Shown in pieces: positions 36,505-45,296 of a stretch of 64,000 nt of DNA (position 1 is its first letter; the number at the start of each line of letters is the position of its first letter). Source of the DNA: Streptomyces rubiginosohelvolus (GTDB lineage Bacteria > Actinomycetota > Actinomycetes > Streptomycetales > Streptomycetaceae); assembly GCF_014649875.1 (NCBI RefSeq), contig NZ_BMTW01000004.1, positions 248,001 through 312,000 of the forward strand. The letters run 5' to 3'. The translations under genes were made by a program, and so were the position numbers. The notes under the pieces were generated by a model. The model ran no database searches, was not told where the DNA came from, and worked only from the letters and a program-made list of their open reading frames with translations.

Positions 36505-38676
36505 GTGACGTGGCCGCGAGCCCTGAGGGACGTCCTCCGATCCGGACTCAGCATCGAGGAGACGCGCCTGGAGCCCCTGCTCGCTCTGCGCGCAGCCGTC
36601 GGTGTGGCACTCCTCGTCGGGCCGGCGCTGTGGCTCGGCGCCCCCGCGTACGCCGCATCCGCCGCCCTCGGCGCCTTCTCCGCGGGCGGGGCCACCTTCC
36701 AGCGCGCCTGGCGCCCACGCAAGGTGATCGCGCTCGGCGCGGGCGCGGGGCTGGCGCTCAGCACCCTGGCGGGGTACCTGGCGGCGGGGCACCTCGTGAC
36801 GTTCCTTCCGCTGCTGGCCCTGTGGTCCTTCGGGGCGGGGCTGGCGTGGGCCGTCGGATCGACCGCTGGGATCGTCGCGGCGACGACCGTCGGCAGCATG
36901 CTGGTGACCATCACCCTGCCCACGAGCGCCGGACGGGCCTTGGAGCACGCCGGGATCATCGCGCTCGGCGGAGTGGTGCAGGCAGTGCTGATCCTGCTGT
37001 TCCCGATCCGCCGGTGGGGGGCGCATCGGGACGCGCTCGCCGAGGCTCTGGCCGCCGTGGCGGACTACGCCCGTCGACTCCGGCACGACCCGACGGCCGG
37101 GTTCGACCCCGAGCCCTTGATGACAGCCCGGGACGCGGCGGCCGTGACGCCGTCTCAGGCTCGCACGCGCCCCGTCGCCCTGCACGGTCCGCGAGGAGTT
37201 GCCGAGCGCATGGTGCCGGCCATCGCCGCGCTGGCCGACCCTGACATCGGCGCCCCGGCCGAGGGTTCCGGGCGGGACCGCGCGCGGGAACTGCTCGACG
37301 CGGCCGCTGAGGTGTTGGACGCGGCCGCCCGGTCGATCCGGCGAGGCACCCCCGTCGAGGTACCGCCAAGAGCCTCGGAGCTCCTGCGAGAAGGCACGGA
37401 GCGCGAGGTGCTCGAAGGTCCGGCGAGGCAGGCCGCCGAAAGGCTCAGGGAACTGCTCGGCGAGGCGCTGGAGATCGCGGAGTGCGGCAACGCGCGCAGA
37501 GGGATGTCTGTGCGCCACGGAGGCGCACGCGTCGAGTTGCTGGAGCGCCCGACCATGTTCCGGCTTGTTCCGGTCGTCGCACGGGCGGTCCGCCGTGAGC
37601 TCCGACGCGACTCGCCCGTCTTCCGGCATGCCGTTCGGCTGGTGGCGGTGGCCACGCTCGGCTACCTCATCGCCGCACAGCTGCCCCTGGGGCACGGCTA
37701 CTGGGCGCCCATCGCCTCGGTCATGGTGATGCGCCCGGACTTCCACCGGACGTACGCGCGTGCGGTCGCCCGTCTCGCCGGGACTCTGGTGGGTGTCGCG
37801 CTCGCCACCGGAGCCGTGGAGGCCCTGGGCCCGGACGCCCGTCTCTTCGGTGCGCTGGCGGTGGTCTCGGCGGGCCTGTCGTACACCCTGATTCGTACGG
37901 GCTACGCCTACTCCCAGTGCTTCGCCGCCGCCTACGTCGTCTTCCTGCTCGGCATGGGCGGTCAGGAATGGGAACAGACGGTTCCGGAGCGGATGGCCCT
38001 CACTCTGCTGGGCGGAGCCCTGGCCATGCTGGCCTACGCGGTCTTTCCCGCGTGGGAGACGCCCCGGCTACGGGAGCGGCTGGCGGACTGGCTTGCCGCC
38101 AACGGCCGCCACGCGGCGGCAGTGCTCCGCCACTTCGCCGAACCGACCGCGGACCGCCGTGCCGACATGCGCAGTGCCCAACTGGCGAGCAGAAGAGCCC
38201 GCGCCGCCTGGCAGGAGGCTTACGACCGGGCACAACAGGAACCGGTCCGCCCCAGGGGCCTGACTGCGCAAGAGGCGAAGGCTGCTCAGGAGGCGCTCGA
38301 AGGTTTCGACAGAGCAACAACGCTCATGGAGAGCCGCGTCCCGCACGACGACAACCCTTCCACTCCCGAGGTGGAGGCGTTGGCCGAAGCCCTGGAATCG
38401 GACACGGAGCAGGCGGCAGCCGCTATGCGCGAGCACAGGGACCCGGACTGGGCACGCGTGGAGAAGGCCCTCCAGACATGGGAAGGAGCCGGTGGCCGGA
38501 GCCCAGCGCTACGGAGCGAGGCAGACCTGCAGAAACACGCCTTGGAAAACCTTGCGACAGCCGTGAGCCGCACCCCCTTGGAGCGCGATGTCGGCTCCCT
38601 GCGCGAGGACCAGCGAGTGCGGGAGGCGGTGGAGGCTCAAGGCGATGGTTCGGAACCCGTGTACCGGGGTGGATGA
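36505..38676 (+). CDS. FUSC family membrane transporter
   Basis: This is a 723-residue membrane protein of the FUSC/aromatic acid exporter type. It has two hydrophobic halves. The first (about 20-165) includes LALRAAVGVALLVGPALWLGAP and HAGIIALGGVVQAVLILLFPIRRWG. The second (about 375-520) includes AVRLVAVATLGYLIAAQLPLGHGYWAPIASVMVMRPDFHRTYARAVARLAGTLVGVALATG, the FUSC_2 signature. A cytoplasmic helical region of about 200 residues lies between and after them. Such proteins export aromatic or weak acids. The start is GTG 36505, with a weak ribosome site. The substrate is unknown. Confidence 0.87.
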   Translation: MTWPRALRDVLRSGLSIEETRLEPLLALRAAVGVALLVGPALWLGAPAYAASAALGAFSAGGATFQRAWRPRKVIALGAGAGLALSTLAGYLAAGHLVTFLPLLALWSFGAGLAWAVGSTAGIVAATTVGSMLVTITLPTSAGRALEHAGIIALGGVVQAVLILLFPIRRWGAHRDALAEALAAVADYARRLRHDPTAGFDPEPLMTARDAAAVTPSQARTRPVALHGPRGVAERMVPAIAALADPDIGAPAEGSGRDRARELLDAAAEVLDAAARSIRRGTPVEVPPRASELLREGTEREVLEGPARQAAERLRELLGEALEIAECGNARRGMSVRHGGARVELLERPTMFRLVPVVARAVRRELRRDSPVFRHAVRLVAVATLGYLIAAQLPLGHGYWAPIASVMVMRPDFHRTYARAVARLAGTLVGVALATGAVEALGPDARLFGALAVVSAGLSYTLIRTGYAYSQCFAAAYVVFLLGMGGQEWEQTVPERMALTLLGGALAMLAYAVFPAWETPRLRERLADWLAANGRHAAAVLRHFAEPTADRRADMRSAQLASRRARAAWQEAYDRAQQEPVRPRGLTAQEAKAAQEALEGFDRATTLMESRVPHDDNPSTPEVEALAEALESDTEQAAAAMREHRDPDWARVEKALQTWEGAGGRSPALRSEADLQKHALENLATAVSRTPLERDVGSLREDQRVREAVEAQGDGSEPVYRGG

Positions 38677-39138
38677 CCACCTGCCGCAGCAGGCGTGCGC
38701 CCCGCTTCCGAGGTCCGCCTGGTCCGTCCGACAGATGGCCAAGATGAGGGAGCTTCACGCTTGGGACGCAGCGATCAGTCGGTGGGTTGCCCGCTCCGCG
38801 ATCCAAGCCCTGACGAGTTCCTCTCTCGTGACCCTTCGGACCGAGGTCTCCTTTGTGGAGACCTGTCGGCCCTCCCCTCCCTTGTGTGCCGGCTGGCCAG
38901 CGTCACGGGCTGTCGGCCAGGGGCCCACTCTCCTCTGCCCAAAATCCGGGCCATACGCGGCCCAGCCGCCTGCAGTGCGATCGAATCACGACCGTTTCCG
39001 CTGGTCAGTAACCACTCGAGTCGTGTACCACCAGCAGACGCAGAATCTGCTATCAGATGTGACGCGCTCACCTGGCGCCCACTGGGGCTACCCAGTTGGT
39101 ACGGCCGGAGGATCCCTCTACAGTCACATCAGAGCAGC
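38677..39138. other. Gene-poor boundary stretch
   Basis: No gene was recognised on either strand. GC is lower and more uneven between about 38830 and 39130 than in the flanks. The stretch separates the stress module from the intact chromosome-like block that begins with yjbQ, so it may be an insertion boundary. No tRNA or clear attachment repeat was seen. Confidence 0.4.
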
Positions 39139-39564
39139 TCACTGGCCGAGGAAGCTCAGACGGACGCTGCGGTTGGTGTTGCTCGTGTTTGTATCCACCA
39201 GGCAGACCGACTGCCAGGTCCCCAGCTCCAGCCGGCCGCCGATCACCGGCAGCGTGGCGTGGGGCGGGACCAGGGCCGGGAGCACGTGGTCGCGGCCGTG
39301 GCCCGGGCTGCCGTGGCGGTGTTGCCAGCGGTCGTCGGCGGGGAGCAGGTGGTGGAGGGCGGCCAGGAGGTCGTCGTCGCTGCCCGCGCCGGTCTCCAGT
39401 ACCGCGATGCCGGCCGTGGCGTGCGGGACGAAGACGTTGAGCAGGCCGTCGCGGCCGGGGGCCGTGCGGGTGAGGAACTCCTCGCAGGCACGCGTCAGGT
39501 CCGTGACCGTCTCGGCCGTACCCGTGGTGATGTTCAGGACCGTGGTGGTGAAGGAATCGGACAT
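39139..39564 (-). CDS. YjbQ/UPF0047 family protein
   Basis: This is a 141-residue protein of the YjbQ (UPF0047) family, a trimeric beta-sandwich with weak thiamine-phosphate-synthase activity reported in some members. Diagnostic parts are LLNVFVPHATAGIAVLETGAG, the His-rich metal site RWQHRHGSPGHGRDHVLPAL, GTWQSVCLVDTN and the end RSVRLSFLGQ. It is divergent from the sulfonate operon leader; the two starts are 92 bases apart. A relic of another yjbQ tail lies at 8028. Confidence 0.92.
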   Translation of the reverse strand: MSDSFTTTVLNITTGTAETVTDLTRACEEFLTRTAPGRDGLLNVFVPHATAGIAVLETGAGSDDDLLAALHHLLPADDRWQHRHGSPGHGRDHVLPALVPPHATLPVIGGRLELGTWQSVCLVDTNTSNTNRSVRLSFLGQ

Positions 39565-39619
39565 GCCCCCATCATCACCTCACCGGGGTGAGATGAGGCG
39601 TCCACGCTCCGAGACGCCA

Positions 39620-39649
39620 TTGACCGTGTCCCAACCGGATGACTACGTT
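39620..39649 (+). promoter_or_regulatory. Promoter of the ssu leader
   Basis: A -35 TTGACC (39620-39625) and a -10 TACGTT (39644-39649) are separated by 18 bases. Transcription would start within a few bases of the leader peptide ATG at 39657, so the leader message is leaderless or nearly so. Confidence 0.5.
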
Positions 39650-39656
39650 CAGCGCC

Positions 39657-39740
39657 ATGTTCCGATCAGCTCTGCTCACTTCGCGCGGTCACATCGACCT
39701 GCTGCGAGTGGCTTCCGCCGCGTGTTGTCGCGGCTGCTGA
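39657..39740 (+). CDS. Cys-rich leader peptide of the sulfonate operon
   Basis: This is a 27-codon ORF, MFRSALLTSRGHIDLLRVASAACCRGC. It has the SRxHIDLxRVASAxC pattern of the short leader peptides found upstream of sulfur-assimilation genes in Streptomyces and relatives. Three Cys codons (TGT TGT .. TGC) sit at the end, immediately before TGA. Ribosome stalling when charged Cys-tRNA is scarce would couple sulfur status to the downstream genes. It is followed by a 320-base leader to ssuC. The mechanism is inferred from the family and codon placement. Confidence 0.72.
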   Translation: MFRSALLTSRGHIDLLRVASAACCRGC

Positions 39741-40060
39741 CGTTCCCTCAGCGACTTCCGGGCCGTTTCCGGCGGCATGGCTTCCGGCCGCACGGCCACC
39801 CCCGTGCCGGCTGCGCTGCCTGCCGCGTTCCGTCGCCCGTTCTGCCGTAGTCGCGTCCGGCTCCGTGCCGCTGCGCACCCGCACGGCAATCGGCATCCGC
39901 TGAGCTTCGCTGCTCCGTAGCCCTTTCGCCTCCTGCCGGCCGTCGGTCGGTCCTCGTGCGTGCGCGGTTTCGGGGTTGCTCCGGCATGTCCGTGACCCTC
40001 TTCCTTCTCCTCCCCTGCCTTCCCTCCGCGCGCATTCCCGCGTCCCTTCCTGGAGCCGTC
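39741..40060 (+). promoter_or_regulatory. Long untranslated leader between leader peptide and ssuC
   Basis: This 320-base GC-rich stretch holds no convincing gene. A GGCCGT / ACGGCC inverted pair about 30-75 bases after the leader stop, and several Cys/Pro-coding GC blocks, could form alternative structures. It is the natural place for an attenuator answering the Cys-rich leader. Confidence 0.4.
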
Positions 40061-40948
40061 ATGACCGTCAGCCATGCACCGCCATCCGCGATACCCGCCC
40101 CTCTCGAGAAACACTCCGCGCCGACGCCTACGCCGCCCGAGCTGGAGGCCGTCGTCCCGGCCTCCGTCCGGCGGTCGCGGTTGCGGGCCGCTCCGAGGTG
40201 GGTGCGGCGTGCGGTGGGGCCGTTGCTGTTGCTCGTGCTGTGGCAGGTGTTCAGTGCCACGGGGGTGCTCGATCCCGATGTGCTCGCCTCGCCCGGGACC
40301 ATCGCCCGCGCCGCTGCCGATCTGATGGCCGACGGGACGCTGCCCGCCGCGATGGGGGTCTCGCTCCAGCGGGTGGTCGTGGGGCTCCTGCTCGGCGGGG
40401 TGATCGGGACGTCGCTCGCGCTCGTGTCGGGGCTCTCGCGGCTCGGGGAGGATCTGGTCGACGCGACCGTGCAGATGCTGCGCACGGTGCCCTGGGTGGG
40501 GCTCATCCCGCTGTTCATCATCTGGCTCGGGATCGGCGAGGCGCCCAAGGTGGCCCTCATCGCCCTGGGAGTGGCCTTCCACCTGTATCTGAACGTGTAC
40601 GCGGGCATTCGGGGCGTCGATGCCCAACTCATCGAAGCCGGTACGTCATTGGGGCTCGGGCGATGGGGCCTGGTGCGGCATGTCGTGCTGCCGGGGGCGC
40701 TGCCCGGGGCCATGACAGGGCTGCGCTACTCGCTGGCGACGGCCTGGCTCGCCCTCGTCTTCGGTGAGTCGATCAACGCCGACGCCGGGATCGGGTTCCT
40801 GATGAACCAGGCCCGGGAGTTCTTCCGGACCGATGTGATCGTCGTCTGTCTCGTCGTGTACGCCCTCCTCGGCCTCACCGCCGACGTCATCGTCCGGATC
40901 CTCGAAAGGCTGCTGCTGCAATGGCGACCGACCTTCACCGGCCAGTGA
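40061..40948 (+). CDS. ssuC: Sulfonate ABC transporter permease SsuC
   Basis: This 295-residue inner-membrane permease is for alkanesulfonate import. A cytoplasmic tail of about 45 residues leads to WVRRAVGPLLLLVLWQVFSATG. Further helices follow, and the EAA loop that contacts the ATPase is DAQLIEAGTSLGLGRWGLVRHVVLPGALPGAMTGLRYSLATAWLALVFGESI. ATG 40061 was chosen because GGAG precedes it. The frame upstream is leader sequence. Its end overlaps ssuB by 28 bases. It is first in the ssuCBAD operon. Confidence 0.92.
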   Translation: MTVSHAPPSAIPAPLEKHSAPTPTPPELEAVVPASVRRSRLRAAPRWVRRAVGPLLLLVLWQVFSATGVLDPDVLASPGTIARAAADLMADGTLPAAMGVSLQRVVVGLLLGGVIGTSLALVSGLSRLGEDLVDATVQMLRTVPWVGLIPLFIIWLGIGEAPKVALIALGVAFHLYLNVYAGIRGVDAQLIEAGTSLGLGRWGLVRHVVLPGALPGAMTGLRYSLATAWLALVFGESINADAGIGFLMNQAREFFRTDVIVVCLVVYALLGLTADVIVRILERLLLQWRPTFTGQ

Positions 40949-41826
40949 AGACCCTCCTCGAAACCGGCCCCGCCGACACCTCTCCTCCGGCGTCCCACAA
41001 CGGCGCCGATGCCGCCGTACGGGTCGAAGGACTCACCCGCTCCTTCGACGGGCGTGCCGTCATCGATGACCTCGATCTCAGCCTGAAAGCAGGCGAGTTC
41101 ACCGTCCTCCTCGGACGCAGCGGGTGCGGCAAGTCGACCCTGCTGCGGGTGCTGGCCGGGCTCGACCGGGAGATCTCGGGCACCGTCCTGGTCCCCCGCC
41201 GCCGTGCCGTCGCCTTCCAGGCCCCGCGCCTGATGCCCTGGAAGCGGGTGTGGCGCAACGTGCTGCTCGGGCTGCCGGGCAAGCCCGAACGTGCCGTCGC
41301 CGAGCAGGCGTTGGCGGAGGTCGGTCTTGCGGAGCGGGCCGGGGCGTGGCCGAAGACGCTGTCCGGCGGCGAGGCCCAGCGGGCTTCGCTGGCCCGGGCC
41401 CTGGTGCGCGAGCCCGACCTGCTGCTGCTCGACGAGCCCTTCGGCGCACTGGACGCCCTGACCCGGATCAAGGCCCAGCAGCTCGTGGCCGAACTCTGGC
41501 AGCGGCGCGGCTGCGCGGTGCTCCTGGTCACCCATGACGTGGACGAGGCCCTGCTGCTGGCCGACCGGGTGCTGGTGATGCGGGACGGGCGGATCGCGTA
41601 CGACACGTCCGTCGCGCTGGACCGGCCGCGCGAGGTCGGTTCCCCCGGCTTCACCGATCTGCGCTCCCGGCTGCTGACCGAACTGGGCGTCGAGGGCGCG
41701 GGCCGCGCCACCGGCCTCGGCGCCCAGAGTGCCGGCCATACCCAGGCCCGTACGGAGAGCACGGAGAGCCCCGACGCATCGCCCGCACGCCCCCACCCCG
41801 ACCCTCACCACGGAGACCCGTCATGA
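40921..41826 (+). CDS. ssuB: Sulfonate ABC transporter ATPase SsuB
   Basis: This 301-residue ATPase powers the SsuABC importer. Walker A is LLGRSGCGKSTLLRVLAG (near residue 62-79), the Q-loop is VAFQAPRLMPWKRVWRNV, the signature is LSGGEAQRASLARAL, Walker B is LLLLDEPFGALDALTR, and the switch is VTHDVDEALLLADRV. An N-terminal extension of about 35 residues and a His/Pro-rich C-terminal tail of about 45 residues are not conserved. The start overlaps ssuC by 28 bases and the stop overlaps ssuA (ATGA). Confidence 0.94.
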   Translation: MATDLHRPVKTLLETGPADTSPPASHNGADAAVRVEGLTRSFDGRAVIDDLDLSLKAGEFTVLLGRSGCGKSTLLRVLAGLDREISGTVLVPRRRAVAFQAPRLMPWKRVWRNVLLGLPGKPERAVAEQALAEVGLAERAGAWPKTLSGGEAQRASLARALVREPDLLLLDEPFGALDALTRIKAQQLVAELWQRRGCAVLLVTHDVDEALLLADRVLVMRDGRIAYDTSVALDRPREVGSPGFTDLRSRLLTELGVEGAGRATGLGAQSAGHTQARTESTESPDASPARPHPDPHHGDPS

Positions 41827-42851
41827 AACGCCGCACTCTGCCCGCCCTGCTCCTCCCCCTCGCCCTGCTCCTCTCCGCGTGCGGCGGCGCCTCGTCCGCC
41901 GACTCGGGCGGCAACACCGACGGCAAGGGCAGCCTCACGCTCAACGTCGGCGATCAGAAGGGAGGTTACGAGGCGATCCTGCGGGCCTCCGGAGAGCTCG
42001 ACGACCTCGACTACCGCATCAAGTGGTCCACCTTCACCTCAGGGCCACCCCTGCTGGAGGCCGTGAGTGCCGGGGCCGTCGACATCGGCGGCGTCGGCAA
42101 CACGCCGCCCGTCTTCGCTGCCGGGGCCGACTCGAACATCACCGTCGTCGGCGCCACGCACGGCTCTCCGGCCGGTGAGGTCATCGTCGTGCCCGAGGAC
42201 TCCCCGCTGAAGAAGCCCGCCCAGCTCAAGGGCAAGTCCATCGCCGTCGCCCAGGGCAGTTCGGCCCACTTCCAGCTGGTCGCCTCGCTCAAGAAGGCCG
42301 GGCTCGGGATCGGGGACGTCGAGCTGAACTACCTCCAGCCCGCCGACGCGCTCGCCGCGTTCAGCCGGGGCAAGGTCGACGCCTGGGCGATCTGGGACCC
42401 GTACACCTCGCAGGTCCTGCGGACGGCGGACGCCCGGGTGCTCACGACCGGCGAGGGCGTCGTCAACGGCCTCGGTTTCCAGGTGGCTTCGCCCGCCTCG
42501 CTCAAGAACGCGAAGAAGTCCAAGGCCATCGGCGATCTGCTCGTCCGGCTGGAGCGGGCCCAGAAGTGGGTCTTCGAGCACCCGGAGGAGTGGGCGAAGG
42601 TCTGGGCGAAGGAGACCGGGCTTCCGTATGAAGTGGCGCTGGACGCCGTGAAGCTCAGCTACGGCACCCGCGTGCCGGTGGCGATCGACGACGCCGCCAT
42701 CGCCTCCGAGCAGGAGATCGCCGACACCTTCGCCGAACTCAAGCTGATCCCACGGCGCTTCGACTTCGAGGACTACGTCGACACCCGGTTCAACCGCGAC
42801 CTTCCTCCTTCCTCCACCGCGCCGCGCTCCTACGGAAAGGCCTCCTCATGA
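41823..42851 (+). CDS. ssuA: Sulfonate-binding lipoprotein SsuA
   Basis: This is a 342-residue periplasmic-type binding protein anchored as a lipoprotein. The signal peptide MKRRTLPALLLPLALLLSACGG has a lipobox ending at Cys20. The fold has LTLNVGDQKGGYEAILRASGELDD, IKWSTFTSGPPLLEAVSAGAVDIGGVGNTPPVFA and VDAWAIWDPYTSQVLR, matching aliphatic sulfonate/nitrate/taurine binding proteins of the SsuA group. ATGA overlaps link it to ssuB and ssuD, so it delivers alkanesulfonates to SsuC/SsuB. Confidence 0.94.
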   Translation: MKRRTLPALLLPLALLLSACGGASSADSGGNTDGKGSLTLNVGDQKGGYEAILRASGELDDLDYRIKWSTFTSGPPLLEAVSAGAVDIGGVGNTPPVFAAGADSNITVVGATHGSPAGEVIVVPEDSPLKKPAQLKGKSIAVAQGSSAHFQLVASLKKAGLGIGDVELNYLQPADALAAFSRGKVDAWAIWDPYTSQVLRTADARVLTTGEGVVNGLGFQVASPASLKNAKKSKAIGDLLVRLERAQKWVFEHPEEWAKVWAKETGLPYEVALDAVKLSYGTRVPVAIDDAAIASEQEIADTFAELKLIPRRFDFEDYVDTRFNRDLPPSSTAPRSYGKASS

Positions 42852-44056
42852 ACGTCCATCTGCACTGGTTCCTGCCCACCGGCGGTGACGGCCGGACGCT
42901 CGTGGACCGGCACGCGTACACCGACGGCGGCATCAAGCGCGACAGGATCACGCCGGTGAGCGGGGTGCGCGCCCCGGACATCGAGTATCTGGCCCAGATC
43001 GCCAAGGCGGCCGAGCAGTTGGGCTTCGAGGCCGTGCTGACGCCCACCGGCACCTGGTGCGAGGACGCCTGGCTGACCACGGTGGCGCTCGCCCAGCACA
43101 CCGAGCGGCTGAAGTTCCTGGTGGCGTTCCGGCCGGGGGTCATCTCGCCCGTGCTGGCCGCGCAGATGGCCGCCACCTATCAGCGGATCACCCGGGGGCG
43201 GCTGCTGCTGAACGTCGTCACCGGCGGCGACTCGACCGAACAGCGGCGCTTCGGGGACCACGTGGACCATGACCGGAGGTACGCGCGCACCGCGGAGTTC
43301 CTGTCGGTGGTGCGGGGCGCCTGGAGCGGGCAGCCGTACGATTTCGACGGGGAGCACTACCAGGTCGAGGGCGGGCTGACCGCGCTGCCGCCGGACCCGC
43401 TGCCGGAGATCTTCTTCGGCGGGTCGTCGGCGGCGGCCGGGCCGGTCGCCGCCGCACACGCGGATGTCTATCTCACCTGGGGCGAGCCGCCGGCCGCCGT
43501 GAAGGAGAAGATCGACTGGATTCGCTCTCTGGCGGAGGAGCAGGGGCGCACGGTCCGGTTCGGTATCCGGCTGCACACCATCTCGCGGGATTCGTCGCGG
43601 GAGGCGTGGGCCACCGCCGACCGGCTGCTGGGCGACCTCGATCCGGAGACGATCGCGGCGGCGCAGCAGGCGCTGGGGAAGAGCGAGTCGGTCGGGCAGC
43701 AGCGGATGCTGGCGCTGCACGGCGGTTCGCGGGACAAGCTGGAGATCGCGCCGAACCTCTGGGCGGGCGTCGGTCTGGTGCGCGGCGGGGCCGGGACCGC
43801 GCTGGTGGGCAGCCATGCGGAGGTCGCGGACCGGATCGAGGAGTACCACGCGCTGGGCGTGGAGCACTTCGTGCTCTCCGGCTATCCGCATCTGGAGGAG
43901 GCCTACTGGTTCGGCGAGGGCGTCACCCCCGAGCTGTCCCGCCGCGGGCTGCTGCCGACCGTGCCCGCGTCGCCGCTGCTGGGCGTGAACGGTGCCGAGA
44001 GCCGGACCGCCACGGCGCCGGGCGGGGCTCCCCTGCTGCTCGCCGGGGGTCGCTGA
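42848..44056 (+). CDS. ssuD: Alkanesulfonate monooxygenase SsuD
   Basis: This 402-residue flavin-dependent TIM-barrel (LLM class) enzyme cleaves alkanesulfonates to aldehyde and sulfite using FMNH2 and oxygen. Recognisable parts are HLHWFLPTGGDGR, EAVLTPTGTWCEDAWLTTVALA, KFLVAFRPGVISPVLAAQMAATYQRITRGRLLLNVVTGGD, IFFGGSSAAAGPVAAAHADVYLTWGEPP and VGSHAEVADRIEEYHALGVEHFVLSGYPHLEEAYWFGEGV. No FMN reductase (SsuE) gene is nearby, so reduced flavin must come from elsewhere. It is last in the operon, with a strong terminator 14 bases after its stop. Confidence 0.95.
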   Translation: MNVHLHWFLPTGGDGRTLVDRHAYTDGGIKRDRITPVSGVRAPDIEYLAQIAKAAEQLGFEAVLTPTGTWCEDAWLTTVALAQHTERLKFLVAFRPGVISPVLAAQMAATYQRITRGRLLLNVVTGGDSTEQRRFGDHVDHDRRYARTAEFLSVVRGAWSGQPYDFDGEHYQVEGGLTALPPDPLPEIFFGGSSAAAGPVAAAHADVYLTWGEPPAAVKEKIDWIRSLAEEQGRTVRFGIRLHTISRDSSREAWATADRLLGDLDPETIAAAQQALGKSESVGQQRMLALHGGSRDKLEIAPNLWAGVGLVRGGAGTALVGSHAEVADRIEEYHALGVEHFVLSGYPHLEEAYWFGEGVTPELSRRGLLPTVPASPLLGVNGAESRTATAPGGAPLLLAGGR

Positions 44057-44070
44057 GCCGTGCGGTGATG

Positions 44071-44109
44071 CTTGTCGGGCGCCCGGGAAGATCCCGGGCG
44101 CCCGACAAG
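44071..44109. terminator. 18-bp perfect hairpin terminator after ssuD
   Basis: A perfect 18-base-pair inverted repeat (CTTGTCGGGC... / ...GCCCGACAAG) has an AGA loop, 14 bases after ssuD. It separates the ssu operon from the next gene, whose GTG start lies only 11 bases beyond the stem. Confidence 0.88.
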
Positions 44110-44120
44110 TTAGTAGAAGC

Positions 44121-45248
44121 GTGAACATTTCTGGGGTGCGCGAGCTGGACGTGGTCGTCATCGGCGCGGGTCAGGCTGGGCTGTCCGCCGCCTACCACCT
44201 GCGTCGCGTCGGGCTGGAGCCGGACGACGACTTCGTCGTGCTGGACCACGCACCCCGGCCGGGCGGCGCGTGGCAGTTCCGCTGGCCCTCGCTGACGTAC
44301 GGCAAGGTCCACGGGATGCACGCGCTGCCGGGCATGGAGCTGACCGGAGCCGACCCCGACCGGCCCTCGTCGGAGGTGATCGGCGCGTACTTCGCCGCGT
44401 ACGAGGACCGCTTCGGCCTGCGGGTCCACCGGCCGGTGGAGGTGAGCGCCGTACGGGAGGGGAGCGGCGGGCGGCTGCTGGTGGAGACGTCCGAGGGGAC
44501 GTACGCGACGCGGGCGCTGATCAACGCGACCGGCACCTGGGACCGGCCGTTCTGGCCGCGCTATCCGGGCCAGGAGACCTTCCGGGGGCGGCAGTTGCAC
44601 ACGGCGAACTACCCCGGGCCCGAGGAGTTCGCGGGGCAGCGCGTCCTCGTGGTCGGGGGCGGCGCTTCCGGTACGCAGCATCTGATGGAGATCGCCGAGC
44701 ACGCGGCCGACACCTTCTGGGTGACCCGCAGCGAACCGATTTTCCGCGAGGGGCCGTTCACCGAGGAGTGGGGGCGGGCGGCCGTGGCGATGGTGGAGGA
44801 GCGGGTACGCAACGGGCTGCCGCCGAAGAGCGTGGTCAGCGTGACCGGGCTGCCGCTGAACGATGCCGTGCGGCGGGCCCGGGCCGAGGGCGTGCTGGAC
44901 CGGCTGCCGATGTTCGACCGGATCACGCCGACCGGTGTGGCCTGGGACGACGGCCGTGCCGTCGAGACCGACGTGATCCTCTGGGCGACCGGGTTCCGGC
45001 CCGCCGTGGACCACCTGGCACCGCTGAAGCTGCGCGAGCCGGGTGGTGGCATCCGGGCCGAGGACACCCGTGCCGTACGGGACGGGCGCGTCCACCTCGT
45101 CGGGTACGGACCCTCCGCCAGCACCATCGGCGCGAACCGTGCGGGCCGCGCGGCGGTCCGGTCGGTCATGCGGCTGCTGAAGGAGACGGGCGCCGACGGG
45201 GAGGCCTCGGCGGTCGCCTCCGTGCCCGCGCCCGTCCCGGGGGCGTGA
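44121..45248 (+). CDS. Flavin-containing monooxygenase-like oxidoreductase
   Basis: This is a 375-residue group B flavoprotein. FAD motif VVVIGAGQAGLSAAYHLRR lies near residues 12-30. The FMO-like GGAWQFRWPSLTYGKVHGMHALPG follows, and the NADPH motif VLVVGGGASGTQHLMEIAEHA is near residue 175. The late ATGFRPAVDHL matches the family. GTG 44121 is the first start after the ssuD terminator and fits the N-terminal strand. No ribosome site is visible, so it may use a leaderless message. It is convergent with mltG. The substrate is unknown; a link to sulfur compounds is only suggested by position. Confidence 0.87.
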   Translation: MNISGVRELDVVVIGAGQAGLSAAYHLRRVGLEPDDDFVVLDHAPRPGGAWQFRWPSLTYGKVHGMHALPGMELTGADPDRPSSEVIGAYFAAYEDRFGLRVHRPVEVSAVREGSGGRLLVETSEGTYATRALINATGTWDRPFWPRYPGQETFRGRQLHTANYPGPEEFAGQRVLVVGGGASGTQHLMEIAEHAADTFWVTRSEPIFREGPFTEEWGRAAVAMVEERVRNGLPPKSVVSVTGLPLNDAVRRARAEGVLDRLPMFDRITPTGVAWDDGRAVETDVILWATGFRPAVDHLAPLKLREPGGGIRAEDTRAVRDGRVHLVGYGPSASTIGANRAGRAAVRSVMRLLKETGADGEASAVASVPAPVPGA

Positions 45249-45296
45249 CCTCGAAACCCGTCGCGCGGGTCCCGTCGGCCTCGTCGGCCGATTCGA

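Noticed and set aside
39040..39120. tRNA-like sequence (GGCTACCCAGTTGGTA)
   Set aside because: The D-arm-like run has no matching acceptor, anticodon or T-arm, so it is not a tRNA.
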